Assembly (NCBI RefSeq): GCF_001969445.1 | Contig: NZ_CP017297.1 | Location: forward strand, 3,038,001 to 3,102,000 | Source: Brachybacterium sp. P6-10-X1 | Lineage (GTDB): Bacteria; Actinomycetota; Actinomycetes; Actinomycetales; Dermabacteraceae | Length of the DNA: 64,000 bases | Direction of reading: 5' to 3' | Part shown: one piece after another, positions 25,192 to 33,923 of the stretch | Layout: each line of letters opens with the position of its first letter | Position numbering within the stretch: position 1 is the first letter of the stretch | Position numbers and translations under genes: made by a program | Notes under the pieces: generated by a model | What the model was told of the DNA's origin: nothing | The model's database searches: none | Seen by the model: the letters and a program-made list of their open reading frames with translations, nothing else

Positions 25192-26742
25192 ATGATCGGG
25201 AACTTCGAAGGCGCCCTGGCCCTGGTCGCCGATCCCACGACGATCCTGGTCATGGTGCTCGCTGCCCTGTTCGGCCTGGTCATCGGGTCTCTGCCGGGCA
25301 TGACCGCCACTCTCGCGGCGGCCTTGCTGGTGCCGTTCACCTTCTTCCTGGATCCGGTGCCGGCGATCGCCGCGATCATCACCATGTCGGCCATGGCGAT
25401 CTTCGCCGGCGACATCCCCAGCGCCCTGCTGCGCATCCCTGGCACCCCCTCGTCAGCGGCGTACACGGAGGACGCCTTCGCCCTGACTCGCAACGGCAAG
25501 GGATCGCTCGGCCTCGGTGTCTCCCTGATGGCCTCCGTGCTCGGCGGGCTGTTCGGGGCGGTGGTGCTGATCTTCGTCTCCCCGATCCTGGGCGAGTTCG
25601 CGCTGCGCTTCACCAGCTTCGAGTACTTCTGGGTGGCGGTGCTGGGCCTGACCGCGGCGGTGATCGTCTCGAAGGGAGCGCAGCTGAAGGGCGCGATCGC
25701 CCTGATGATCGGTCTGCTGGTCTCGACCGTCGGCCTCGACGTCACGCTCGGGCACCCGCGCTTCACCTTCGGCAACGAGGAGCTGTACCGGGGCGTCGAC
25801 TTCATCGCCGCGATGATCGGCCTGTTCGGGCTCTCGGAGGTGCTGCGCGCGGTCACCGCCCGCAAGGGTCAGTCGATGCCGATCCCGCGGGTCGAGGGCA
25901 GAGGCGCTCTGCGCTCCGCCCTCGCGGCGATCGGACGGAACAAGACCCGCGTGGCCTCCGGCTCGACCATCGGAGGCGTGGTCGGCGCCCTGCCCGGCGC
26001 GGGCGCCGACATCGCGGCCTGGATCTCCTACGCGTTCACCCGATCCACCAGCCGGAAGAAGCCCGGCGACACGGCCGACGACAAGCGCCTGGAGGCGATC
26101 GCCGGTGCCTCCAGCGCCAACAACGCGGGCATCGCCTCGGCCTACGTGCCGACTCTGGCCTTCGGCATCCCCGGGGACACCATCACGGCGATCCTGGTCG
26201 GCGTGCTGCTGGTCAAGGGCATCACCCCTGGTCCGGACCTGTTCCTGTACCAGACCGACACCCTGTACGCGCTCTACCTCATCTTCATCGTCGCCAATCT
26301 GCTCCTGCTGCCGCTGGGTTTCCTGCTGATCCGGGCCTCCGGGTTCGTGCTCCGGATCCCGCGGACGGTGCTGATGGGGCTGATCGTGTCGATCTCGATC
26401 TGCGGGGCCTTCGCCATCAACAACGGCTACCTCGAGGTGGGCCTGATGGTGATCTTCGGAGTGCTGGGATACCTCTTCGAGAAGGGCGGCATCCCGCTGG
26501 CGCCGGTGGTGCTGGGGATCGTGCTGGGCCCGATCGTCGAGAGCAACTTCATGCAGTCGGTGATCAAGACCGACTGGGACCTGACGCAGTTCTTCACCCG
26601 TCCCATCAGCGCGGTCCTGATCGTCCTGGTGATCCTGGCGATCGCGGCCTCGCCGATGATGAGCTGGCTGGGCAAGCGCGCCGAGCGGTCGGCGTCGATG
26701 AAGGCGGTGCAGGACGAGGAGGGCTCCTCGGTCAGCTCCTGA
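25192..26742 (+). CDS. tripartite tricarboxylate transporter permease (TctA family)
   Basis: A 516-residue polytopic permease. It shows family motifs GSLPGMTATLAAALL near residues 27-41, the GIPGTPSSAAYTEDAF-like loop near 81-97, and the inverted-repeat counterpart ASSANNAGIASAYVPTLAFGIPGD near 303-330. It forms the translocation path with TctB and receives substrate from TctC. It ends in a charged tail and is followed by a strong hairpin terminator, so tctCBA is a complete three-gene unit. Confidence 0.93.
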   Translation: MIGNFEGALALVADPTTILVMVLAALFGLVIGSLPGMTATLAAALLVPFTFFLDPVPAIAAIITMSAMAIFAGDIPSALLRIPGTPSSAAYTEDAFALTRNGKGSLGLGVSLMASVLGGLFGAVVLIFVSPILGEFALRFTSFEYFWVAVLGLTAAVIVSKGAQLKGAIALMIGLLVSTVGLDVTLGHPRFTFGNEELYRGVDFIAAMIGLFGLSEVLRAVTARKGQSMPIPRVEGRGALRSALAAIGRNKTRVASGSTIGGVVGALPGAGADIAAWISYAFTRSTSRKKPGDTADDKRLEAIAGASSANNAGIASAYVPTLAFGIPGDTITAILVGVLLVKGITPGPDLFLYQTDTLYALYLIFIVANLLLLPLGFLLIRASGFVLRIPRTVLMGLIVSISICGAFAINNGYLEVGLMVIFGVLGYLFEKGGIPLAPVVLGIVLGPIVESNFMQSVIKTDWDLTQFFTRPISAVLIVLVILAIAASPMMSWLGKRAERSASMKAVQDEEGSSVSS

Positions 26743-26758
26743 CCTGCTGGACGACGAC

Positions 26759-26797
26759 GGAGCCCCCGACGGAGATCCGCTCTCCGCCGGGGGCTCC
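26759..26797. terminator. bidirectional hairpin terminator
   Basis: GGAGCCCCCG ACGGAGA pairs with TCTCCGC CGGGGGCTCC around a five-base loop (one or two mispairs in the middle), between the convergent TctA and SDR genes. No T-tract, as is common in high-GC actinobacteria. Confidence 0.7.
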
Positions 26798-26828
26798 GCG
26801 CGGCTGCGCGGGGCTCCGCGCCGCGGGC

Positions 26829-27590
26829 TCAGGAGCGGGTGCGCAGGTTCGTCATCCCGCCGTCGATCGGCAGCAGCACGCCGGTGGTGGAGCGGTTGCG
26901 GGGGGAGGCGAGGTAGCAGTGCGCCTCGGCGACCTCCTCGGGCTCGACCAGCCGGCCGTGCGGCTGCCGAGCGTTCAGCGCGGCCCGCTCGGCCTCGGGA
27001 TCCTCGGCCTTCTCCAGCAGGCGGCCGATCCACGGGGTGTTCGCGGTGCCCGGCACCACGGCGTTCACCCGGATGCCCTCGGCGACCCAGTCCGCGGCCA
27101 TGGCCAGGGTCATCGCCTGCACCGCTCCCTTGGAGGCGGAGTAGAGCACGCGCTCGGGAAGGCCCAGCATCGAGGCGATCGAGGCGGTGTTGACCACCGC
27201 GGCGGCGTCGGACCTGCGCAGATGGGGGAGGGCCGCCGTCGTCACGCGCGCCACGGAGATCACGTTGACGTCCAGCACGCGCGTCCACTCGGCGTCATCG
27301 TTGGCCTCGACCCCGCCCTGGGCGCCGATACCGGCGTTGTTGATGACGATGTCCAGACCGCCGAGCTCGGCGGCGGCGCGGTCCACGGCGGCCCGCACGG
27401 CGGCGGAGTCGGTGACATCGACCTCGATCCGCACCGCGCCGTCCGGAGCGCCCGACGGGTCGAGATCGAGGGCGGCGGTCGCCGCTCCACGGGCCTGGAG
27501 GGCGTCGATCGTGGCCGCGCCGATCCCGGCGCCACCACCGGTCACCAGGGCAGTGAGCCCGGCGAATTCGGGATCCGTCGCTGCAGTCAT
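26829..27590 (-). CDS. SDR-family dehydrogenase, probable 2-keto-3-deoxy-L-rhamnonate 4-dehydrogenase
   Basis: A 253-residue classical SDR. It has the TGGGAGIG cofactor motif near residue 16, NNAG near 86, catalytic YSASK near 150, and an IDGGMTNLR end. The start ATG at 27590 faces the divergent zinc dehydrogenase. With an L-rhamnonate dehydratase and a fumarylacetoacetase-family hydrolase in the same locus, it fits the step oxidising 2-keto-3-deoxy-L-rhamnonate to the 2,4-diketo acid in the non-phosphorylating pathway known from Sphingomonas. L-rhamnose 1-dehydrogenase is the main alternative, since those are also SDRs. Confidence 0.8.
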   Translation of the reverse strand: MTAATDPEFAGLTALVTGGGAGIGAATIDALQARGAATAALDLDPSGAPDGAVRIEVDVTDSAAVRAAVDRAAAELGGLDIVINNAGIGAQGGVEANDDAEWTRVLDVNVISVARVTTAALPHLRRSDAAAVVNTASIASMLGLPERVLYSASKGAVQAMTLAMAADWVAEGIRVNAVVPGTANTPWIGRLLEKAEDPEAERAALNARQPHGRLVEPEEVAEAHCYLASPRNRSTTGVLLPIDGGMTNLRTRS

Positions 27591-28003
27591 GGGGTGTTCT
27601 CCTCATCGAGTCGTCTTCCCTGCAGGATATGGGAAGCGGCCCGGGTCGTGCTGTTCCGCCGTGGGGCGCGGACGGTCGAGGGGGCGATGCCGTCGCCGCG
27701 GACCGCCGCCAACGACCCGTCCATGGGACGTCCGTACCGGTGGGAGGCGCGAACACGACAGATTGTCGAATTCGGATACGGGGTTCCCGGAACGCGGATC
27801 GCGCGGACCGGTTCCGCGCTCTCCGTCGCTGATAGCGTCCCCAGGAGGTGATCCAGCCGGCGTGCTCCGACCGCATCGGAGGCGTCGACGTCCGATGTCT
27901 CGGCGGGGTCTCGGCCGGTCGTCATCCGCAGCGAGGCCGGTCGCCCCGCGCCGCCCACGGGTCACCGCCGCCACCGCCGACCGCCCTCCCGTGAGGAACC
28001 CCC
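27591..28003. promoter_or_regulatory. divergent control region of the rhamnonate locus
   Basis: This 413-base gene-free spacer between the SDR and zinc dehydrogenase genes holds two candidate operators close together: CGACAGATTGTCG (27756-27768) and GTTCCCGGAAC (27783-27793), both short inverted repeats. A weak ATCCTATAGGAT-like sequence, TCCCTGCAGGAT (27617-27628, 8 of 12), lies just before the SDR. No regulator gene adjoins, so the rhamnonate genes may be controlled from elsewhere. I see no protein-coding gene here. Confidence 0.5.
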
Positions 28004-29077
28004 GTGCGAGCACTCGTCCTGACCGACTTCCATCAGCTCGACCTGGTCGAGACCGCGCGGCCGGAGCCCGGTCCGGGCGAGGTGCTGCTGCGCATCTGCG
28101 CCACCGGCATCTGTGGCTCCGACTTCCACGGTTTCACCGGGGACAACGGTCGCCGAGGGCCCGGTCAGATCATGGGCCACGAATCCTCCGGCACGATCGC
28201 CGCCCTCGGCGCGGGGGTCGACGCCGCGGCGCTGCCGGTGGGGGCGCCGGCCACCTTCAACCCGGTCGTGGTCCCCGACGAGCTGGTCGAGCAGTACCGG
28301 GACCGGGAGCAGCACGCCCCCGGCAAGCAGGTCATCGGCGTCGCCCAGGAGGTCCAGGCCTCCTTCGCGGACTACCTCGTCGTGCCCGAGCGCAACGTCC
28401 TGCTGCTGGATCCCGCGATGCCGCTGCACCTGGGAGCCCTCATCGAGCCGCTGGCGGTCGCCGTGCACGCCGTCGGCCTGGGCGGGCCCCGACCCGGGGA
28501 GACGGCACTGGTGGTCGGCGGCGGCCCGATCGGTCAGAGCGTCGTGCTCGCGCTGCAGCGTGCGGGCGCGCGGGACATCGCGGTCTCCGAACGCGACCCC
28601 CGTCGCCGGGAGCTGGTCGCCGCTCTCGGCGTCACCGCGCTCGACCCGTCGGCCGCGCCCCTGGCCGAGCAGGTCGGCGCCGTGCTGGGGGCGCCGGCCG
28701 ACCTCGCCGTCGACGCCGTCGGCCTCAGCGCCACCCTGACCGACGCGCTCGCCGCGACCGCGCTCGGCGGCCGCGTGGTGCTCGTGGGCATGGGGTCGCC
28801 GCGACTCGAGCTGGACGCCTTCGCGATCAGCACCGAGGAGCGCTCGGTCATCGGCTCCTTCACCTACTCCGCCCGGGACTTCGCCGACGCCGCCACCTGG
28901 ATCGGCGAGCACGTCCACCAGGTGACCCCGTTGGTCAGCAGCATCGTCGGCCCCGAGCAGGCCCAGGAGTCCTTCACCGCGCTCGCGGCCGGACGGGGCC
29001 CGGCCGGCAAGATCCTCGTCCGCTTCGACGAGCACGACCCGTCCGACCGGCTCGACCAGGAGGAACGGCCCGCATGA
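28004..29077 (+). CDS. zinc-dependent medium-chain alcohol/polyol dehydrogenase
   Basis: A 357-residue MDR-family protein. Catalytic zinc ligands Cys37 (GICGSD) and His59/Glu60 (GHES) are present, and GGGPIG marks the cofactor site. The lobe that normally carries four cysteines for a structural zinc has none (the segment about residues 85-115 is [14 protein letters not shown] and on), so that site is absent. The GTG start has GAGGAAC upstream. Stop overlaps the rhmD start (ATGA). It may oxidise L-rhamnose, or 2-keto-3-deoxyrhamnonate in place of the SDR. The exact step is undecided. Confidence 0.82.
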   Translation: MRALVLTDFHQLDLVETARPEPGPGEVLLRICATGICGSDFHGFTGDNGRRGPGQIMGHESSGTIAALGAGVDAAALPVGAPATFNPVVVPDELVEQYRDREQHAPGKQVIGVAQEVQASFADYLVVPERNVLLLDPAMPLHLGALIEPLAVAVHAVGLGGPRPGETALVVGGGPIGQSVVLALQRAGARDIAVSERDPRRRELVAALGVTALDPSAAPLAEQVGAVLGAPADLAVDAVGLSATLTDALAATALGGRVVLVGMGSPRLELDAFAISTEERSVIGSFTYSARDFADAATWIGEHVHQVTPLVSSIVGPEQAQESFTALAAGRGPAGKILVRFDEHDPSDRLDQEERPA

Positions 29078-30258
29078 GCACCCACCAGCGCACCATCGCC
29101 CATGTCCGCGCCCACACCGTCACCGGCGGCGGCGCCGATTACCACGATCAGGGCAGCGACCACTGGATCGACGACCATATCGCCACCCCCATGTCGGTCT
29201 ACCCCGGCTACGCCGACTCCCGCCAATCCTTCGGCATCAACGTGCTGGGCACCCTCATGGTCGAGATCGAGGCCGATGACGGCACCGTCGGGTTCGCCGT
29301 CTCCACCGGCGGCGAGCTCGGGGCCTGGATCGTCGAGAAGCACCTGGTGCGCTTCCTCGAGGGCGCACCGGTCACCGACCTCGAGCGGATCTGGGACCAG
29401 ATGTACCGCTCCACGCTGTTCTACGGCCGTCGCGGCATCGTGCTGAACACGATCAGCGCCATCGACCTCGCGCTCTACGACCTGCTGGGCCGACTGCGGC
29501 AGGAGCCGGTGTACGCGGTGCTGGGCGGCCCGGTGCGCGAGGAGCTGAGCATGTACGCCACGGGCGCCCGGCCCGACATCGCGAGGGACCTCGGCTTCCT
29601 CGGCGGCAAGATGCCGCTGCACCACGGCCCGGCCGACGGCGAGGACGGGATGGAGCAGAACATCGCCCTGCTCGCCGACATGCGCGAGCGGGTGGGCGAG
29701 GACTTCTGGCTGATGTACGACTGCTGGATGTCGCTCGACCTCGACTACGCCACCCGCCTGGCGCACCGGGCCCACGAGCACGGACTGCGCTGGCTCGAGG
29801 AGGCGCTGATCCCCGACGACTACTGGGGCTACCAGCAGCTGAGGAAGAACGCGCCGCCGGGGATGCTGATCACCACCGGCGAGCACGAGGCCACCCGCTG
29901 GGGCTTCCGCCAGCTGCTGGAGATGGGCGCGGCCGACATCATCCAGCCCGACGTCGGCTGGTGCGGCGGCATCACCGAGCTGCTGAAGATCTCCGCGCTC
30001 GCCGACGCCCACGGCGCGATGGTGGTCCCGCACGGCTCCTCGGTGTACTCCTACCACTTCGTGATCACCCGGACGAACAGCCCCTTCAGCGAGTTCCTGA
30101 TGATGCACCCGAGCGCCGAGGAGATCGTTCCGATGTTCTCCCCGATGCTGCTCGGCGAACCCGTCCCCGTGGACGGGAAGATCCGGGTGCCGGACACCCC
30201 CGGCTTCGGGGTCGAGTTCAACCCCGAGATCCCGACCCGTCGGCCCTACACGCACTGA
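29074..30258 (+). CDS. rhmD: L-rhamnonate dehydratase
   Basis: A 394-residue enolase-superfamily acid-sugar dehydratase. Long stretches match my memory of E. coli RhmD almost word for word: GGGDYHDQG-type N-terminus, [55 protein letters not shown] and PHGSSVYS. The magnesium ligand Asp216 (YDCW) and catalytic His320 are in place. It converts L-rhamnonate to 2-keto-3-deoxy-L-rhamnonate. Start overlaps the preceding stop. The flanking dehydrogenases and FAH-family hydrolase complete a route to pyruvate and lactate. No rhamnonolactonase is visible in the window. Confidence 0.93.
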   Translation: MSTHQRTIAHVRAHTVTGGGADYHDQGSDHWIDDHIATPMSVYPGYADSRQSFGINVLGTLMVEIEADDGTVGFAVSTGGELGAWIVEKHLVRFLEGAPVTDLERIWDQMYRSTLFYGRRGIVLNTISAIDLALYDLLGRLRQEPVYAVLGGPVREELSMYATGARPDIARDLGFLGGKMPLHHGPADGEDGMEQNIALLADMRERVGEDFWLMYDCWMSLDLDYATRLAHRAHEHGLRWLEEALIPDDYWGYQQLRKNAPPGMLITTGEHEATRWGFRQLLEMGAADIIQPDVGWCGGITELLKISALADAHGAMVVPHGSSVYSYHFVITRTNSPFSEFLMMHPSAEEIVPMFSPMLLGEPVPVDGKIRVPDTPGFGVEFNPEIPTRRPYTH

Positions 30259-30404
30259 CGGCCGACGGACCGGACCCCGAGACATCGGACGTATCATCCC
30301 TCGGGCGGCGCGACGGACGGAGCCCGGGCCTGGCATCGTGGGCACGAGACCAGACCGGTGGCCGCCACGACGTCCGAGCCACCACCCCTTCGAAGGAGAG
30401 ACCC

Positions 30405-31256
30405 ATGCATCTGCGACGACTCGGCCCCCTCGGACAGGAGAAGCCCGCCCTCGTCCGCGACGGCGTCACCTATCGCCTCGACGCCCTCACCGACGACATC
30501 ACCGGGGCCTTCCTGGTCGACGGCGGGCTCGAGAGGGCCTCGGCCGCCCTCGACACCGGCGAGCTGCCGGTATGGGACGGGGCCGAGAACGAGCGCATCG
30601 GCGCACCCATCGCCCGCCCGGAGGCCGTCATCTGCATCGGTCAGAACTATGCGGCCCACGCCGCCGAGTCCGGGGCCGAGCCGCCCAGCACCCCGATCGT
30701 GTTCTTCAAGCACCCCAACACCGTGGTGGGCCCGCACGACGACGTCCCGATCCCGCCCGGGGCCACCAAGGTCGACTGGGAGGTCGAGCTGGGCGTGGTG
30801 ATCGGGAAGCGCGCCTCCTACCTGGAGGACGAGCAGGCGGCGCTCGACGTCATCGCCGGCTTCGTGACCAGCCATGACGTCTCGGAGCGGGACTACCAGC
30901 TCGCCGAGTCGGGCGGGCAGTGGTCCAAGGGCAAGTGCGCCGAGAACTTCAACCCCGTCGGCCCCGGCCTGGTGCCGTCGAACGAGGTCCAGCAGCGGGA
31001 CCTGCGCCTGTGGTCGAGCGTGAACGGCGAGGCCCGCCAGGACTCGACCACGGCGGACATGATCTTCACCGTCGCCCAGCTGGTCCACCACCTGTCGCAG
31101 TACATGGTGCTCTCGCCCGGCGACCTCATCAACACCGGCACCCCGCAGGGCGTGGCCCTGTCCGGTCGCTTCCCGTACCTCAGCGACGGCGACGTCGTGG
31201 AGATGGGCATCGAGGGCCTGGGGGAGCAGCGCCAGAGGTTCGTCCAGCGCCGCTGA
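30405..31256 (+). CDS. fumarylacetoacetate hydrolase-family protein, probable 2,4-diketo-3-deoxy-L-rhamnonate hydrolase
   Basis: A 283-residue FAH-family enzyme. Characteristic motifs are present: ICIGQNYAAHAAESG near residue 73, the metal-binding DWEVELGVVIGK near 125, ASYL, and the NTGTPQGVAL end. ATG 30405 follows GAAGGAGAG. Such proteins cleave 2,4-diketo-3-deoxy sugar acids hydrolytically, here expected to give pyruvate and L-lactate. It lies 146 bases after rhmD and before a strong terminator, so it ends the transcription unit. 2-hydroxyhepta-diene-dioate-type aromatic cleavage is less likely given the neighbours. Confidence 0.86.
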   Translation: MHLRRLGPLGQEKPALVRDGVTYRLDALTDDITGAFLVDGGLERASAALDTGELPVWDGAENERIGAPIARPEAVICIGQNYAAHAAESGAEPPSTPIVFFKHPNTVVGPHDDVPIPPGATKVDWEVELGVVIGKRASYLEDEQAALDVIAGFVTSHDVSERDYQLAESGGQWSKGKCAENFNPVGPGLVPSNEVQQRDLRLWSSVNGEARQDSTTADMIFTVAQLVHHLSQYMVLSPGDLINTGTPQGVALSGRFPYLSDGDVVEMGIEGLGEQRQRFVQRR

Positions 31257-31286
31257 GACCGCTTCCGCTCGCACCTGCGCGCACGC

Positions 31287-31327
31287 GCCCCGGCCGCTCC
31301 TGGATCGTCTCCAGGAGCGGCCGGGGC
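31287..31327. terminator. strong bidirectional hairpin terminator
   Basis: A perfect stem of about 18 bp (GCCCCGGCCGCTCCTGGA and its complement) with a five-base loop TCGTC lies between the convergent hydrolase gene and the small membrane protein gene. Confidence 0.82.
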
Positions 31328-31357
31328 GTTCTCGTGCCGTCGGGCGCGATGCGGCGC

Positions 31358-31837
31358 TCAGCGGGCCGCGGAGAGCCCTGCGTCGATCTTGCGGATGGCC
31401 GTCGTCCTGCGCCAGGCCAGCACCAGCGTGGGGATCGAGAAGATCAGCAGCGCCAGGGCCAGGGCCGGGTTCCACGGCCAGGCCACGGCGGCCAGGCCCG
31501 CGATGATGACGGTCAGCAGGAGCATCACCCGGCGGCTGCGCTCGTAGGCCTCGCGCATCTCACCCAGCTCGGCTTTCAGCTGCTCCTGCTCCGCGGAGGT
31601 CGCGGCCTTCGGTCCCCGGGCGGCCTCGGCAGAGGCCGTGCGGTCCGCCCGTGAGGTGATGACCAGCCGCACGCCGTAGACCACGGCGGCGACCAGCACC
31701 AGGCCCATGCCCAGCCAGTTCTCCCGCGAGGCGAAGAGCCAGGACAGCACCAGGCACGACGCGATCGCGATCAGGTACACGGGGGTGCGCATGGTCCCGG
31801 ATCCTCTCACGGGGGCAGGGGCGGTCGTCGTGCTCAT
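31358..31837 (-). CDS. small four-segment membrane protein, function unknown
   Basis: A 159-residue protein with two pairs of hydrophobic segments (about residues 18-34 and 41-58, then 103-120 and 124-141). A charged, probably coiled linker between them contains EQLKAELGEMREAYERSR. Its ATG overlaps the stop of the Nramp-like transporter (ATGA), so the two are translationally coupled. It may be an accessory subunit of that transporter. I do not recognise a named family. Confidence 0.78.
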   Translation of the reverse strand: MSTTTAPAPVRGSGTMRTPVYLIAIASCLVLSWLFASRENWLGMGLVLVAAVVYGVRLVITSRADRTASAEAARGPKAATSAEQEQLKAELGEMREAYERSRRVMLLLTVIIAGLAAVAWPWNPALALALLIFSIPTLVLAWRRTTAIRKIDAGLSAAR

Positions 31838-33318
31838 CCGAGGAAGTTCACGAAGAACTGGACCAGCGCGATCGCCCCGGCGATGAACAGGAAGATCGAG
31901 CTGATCAGCACGACCACCCGCAGCGCCGGGTGCATCTGGAACGCCTTCGGGAGCACCTTGTGCTCCGTCCACAGCTGGGCGAAGCCCCACACGCCCAGGG
32001 ACAGCACGCCGCCGAGGATGCCGGCGAAGGAGATCACCGCGGTGTAGCTGACGCCGCTGAACAGCAGGAACGTCGCGCCGAGGAAGGTGTACGCGGCCAC
32101 GGCGACGCGGATCTTGTGCCAGTGCTCGGGATTGCGCAGGAACGTGAACGAGGGGGCGAAGGCCTCACGGACCGTGTACGGGTAGATCGTCGAGAACAGA
32201 GCCTGCAGCGAGCCGAAGAAGGCCGCCCAGATCGCGATCTGGTACAGGTACACCAGCACCGGGGAGATGACGGAGAAGAACGCCGCCTGGTCGCTGAGGA
32301 TGTTGTCGTTGTTCGGCACGGATTCCGCCGCGCCGGTGCCCAGCACCACGTCGCCCAGGATCAGGAAGGTCAGTGCCAGGATCGTCACGGAGACGAAGGA
32401 CGCGACCACGTCCAGCTGCGCGGCACGCAGCCAGGCTCGGCCGTTCTCGAGGTTCTCGCCGTCCTCGGCCAGCGGGATGCGGGCCACGTCGGTGTCCAGG
32501 CGGTCGAGCTTCGCCTCGAGCTCGGCGGGGTTCGGCACACCGAGCATGCCCCAGCGCTTGGCGCGCAGGGAGCCCACGTAGCCGATGTAGTCGTAGCTGC
32601 CGCCGCCGAGGGCGCCGAGGTAGGCGATGATCTCCAGCGGGATCGGCCGCGCGGCGACGTCGGGGAAGCCGTCCTTCACCCATTGGGGGTAGTCGGCAGG
32701 GGCTCCCGGGATGAGGCCGCGCAGGGCCTCGACCCACGGCGGGTTCGAGACGAAGACGGCGATGAAGGCGAAGATGATCATGAGGCCGACGACGACCGTC
32801 TGGAAGTTCTCCACGATCTTGAAGCTGCGGATGAACACGGTCGCGAAACCGATGACACCCCAGATCATGCCCCAGATCATGGGGTTGATGTCGGTGTGGA
32901 ACGTCCAGTTCGACCACTGCCCCAGGCCCTGGAAGTAGGCGACCGCCCAGGAGGGGAAGCAGGCGACGGCCAGGATGCCCAGCAGCAGGGCCAGCCAGTT
33001 CCGGGGCCCGGGGATGATCTGGGCCCAGCGCTGGAAGGGGTGCTCGCCGGTGAGGGTGATGTAGCGGGCGCCGGAATAGACGATCGCGGCCTTCATGATC
33101 GCGCAGAACACGAAGGTCCAGAGGATGGCGACGCCGAAGACGGCGCCGCCGCGGGAGGCGGAGAACACCTCGCCGTTGCCGATGGTGACGGAGGCGAGGA
33201 TCATGCCGGGCCCGGTGAAGGCCAGCAGGTTCCCGAAGCTCCATTTCTTCAGTCGGGGATCCGCCTCGGGGAAGCGGAGCTCCCCGAGCCCGAGCTTCTC
33301 AGGCTGTCCTGTAGTCAT
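31834..33318 (-). CDS. Nramp-fold transporter with non-canonical metal site
   Basis: A 494-residue membrane protein of the Nramp/SLC11 fold. The first segment has the family GPGMILAS lead-in. The metal-binding DPGN motif is replaced by GNGE (residues 47-50), and the segment-6 Met/His motif is replaced by a GALGGGSYDYIGY segment. The usual manganese/iron ligands are therefore missing. A large extra hydrophilic domain near residues 235-290 (VGSLRAKRWGMLGVPNPAELEAKLDRLD) is also atypical. It is coupled to a small membrane protein and faces a sugar-acid operon across a spacer with two shared-type operators. The substrate may be an organic acid rather than a metal (inference). Confidence 0.8.
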   Translation of the reverse strand: MTTGQPEKLGLGELRFPEADPRLKKWSFGNLLAFTGPGMILASVTIGNGEVFSASRGGAVFGVAILWTFVFCAIMKAAIVYSGARYITLTGEHPFQRWAQIIPGPRNWLALLLGILAVACFPSWAVAYFQGLGQWSNWTFHTDINPMIWGMIWGVIGFATVFIRSFKIVENFQTVVVGLMIIFAFIAVFVSNPPWVEALRGLIPGAPADYPQWVKDGFPDVAARPIPLEIIAYLGALGGGSYDYIGYVGSLRAKRWGMLGVPNPAELEAKLDRLDTDVARIPLAEDGENLENGRAWLRAAQLDVVASFVSVTILALTFLILGDVVLGTGAAESVPNNDNILSDQAAFFSVISPVLVYLYQIAIWAAFFGSLQALFSTIYPYTVREAFAPSFTFLRNPEHWHKIRVAVAAYTFLGATFLLFSGVSYTAVISFAGILGGVLSLGVWGFAQLWTEHKVLPKAFQMHPALRVVVLISSIFLFIAGAIALVQFFVNFLG

Positions 33319-33923
33319 GTCAGCTGGTCCTCCTTTGGGCCAGTCGTCGGATGTCTCCGGGGGAGAACGTTGCCGTCGCCCGGGGCGCGCCGCAGTCCTC
33401 GCGGTGGGTTGCCGGTCTCGGGCGGGAGCTCCCGCGTGAGGTCCAGGATGGAACCTGGGTCACATTCGCCCTGAACCTAGGCCGTGGGACCGCCCGTGTC
33501 AACCAGTTCCTACAGGATCGTGGATCGATGGTCGTCGAGAACGACCTGTCCCTCCGGAAGGATGGCAGGCCGCGCCCCGGGGCGGGCGAGCCGTGGTGGC
33601 TGCGCCCCGCGGCGGCGCGGGCGTCCCGGGCCGGGGCAGGGGGAGTGGTGGGATAATGGGCGGCGACCCGGCCGTGACCTGGCTGTGACCGGAGGTGCAC
33701 GAGCGGCTGACGGCTGCGTCGCACGACGCCGTCGCCCCCAGGGGCCGAGAGGGAGCCTGGGACGACCTGCCGAGGGCGCCCCCTCTCGCATCCTCGGACA
33801 ATATCCAATAGGATTGCGGCAGTAACAGCAGGCCGTGTGTTCGCTCCGGAGAGTCCCGGTGCGGCAGCCGCGGCACAGGCGCCTTCCCCGTGGCGGCGCA
33901 CAGCTCGGACGAAGGAGTTCTCC
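33319..33923. promoter_or_regulatory. 605-base divergent control region with two regulon-type operators
   Basis: This spacer separates the Nramp-like gene (minus) and the 3-hydroxyacid dehydrogenase gene (plus). TTCCTACAGGAT (33507-33518, 10 of 12) lies 189 bases before the former, and ATCCAATAGGAT (33803-33814, 11 of 12) lies 110 bases before the latter. Short open frames exist on both strands but have no ribosome binding site or recognisable protein. I judge the region non-coding. Confidence 0.6.
33803..33814. promoter_or_regulatory. candidate operator ATCCAATAGGAT
   Basis: An 11 of 12 match to ATCCTATAGGAT in an AT-rich patch (ACAATATCCAATAGGATTG). It probably overlaps the promoter of the 33924-38894 operon. 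Confidence 0.6.

Noticed and set aside
27587-27958. Minus-strand 123-codon frame upstream of the SDR
   Set aside because: Overlaps the divergent promoter and its palindromes, lacks protein-like composition.
31834-33318. Calling this gene mntH (manganese transporter)
   Set aside because: The metal-binding DPGN and segment-6 Met/His motifs are absent.
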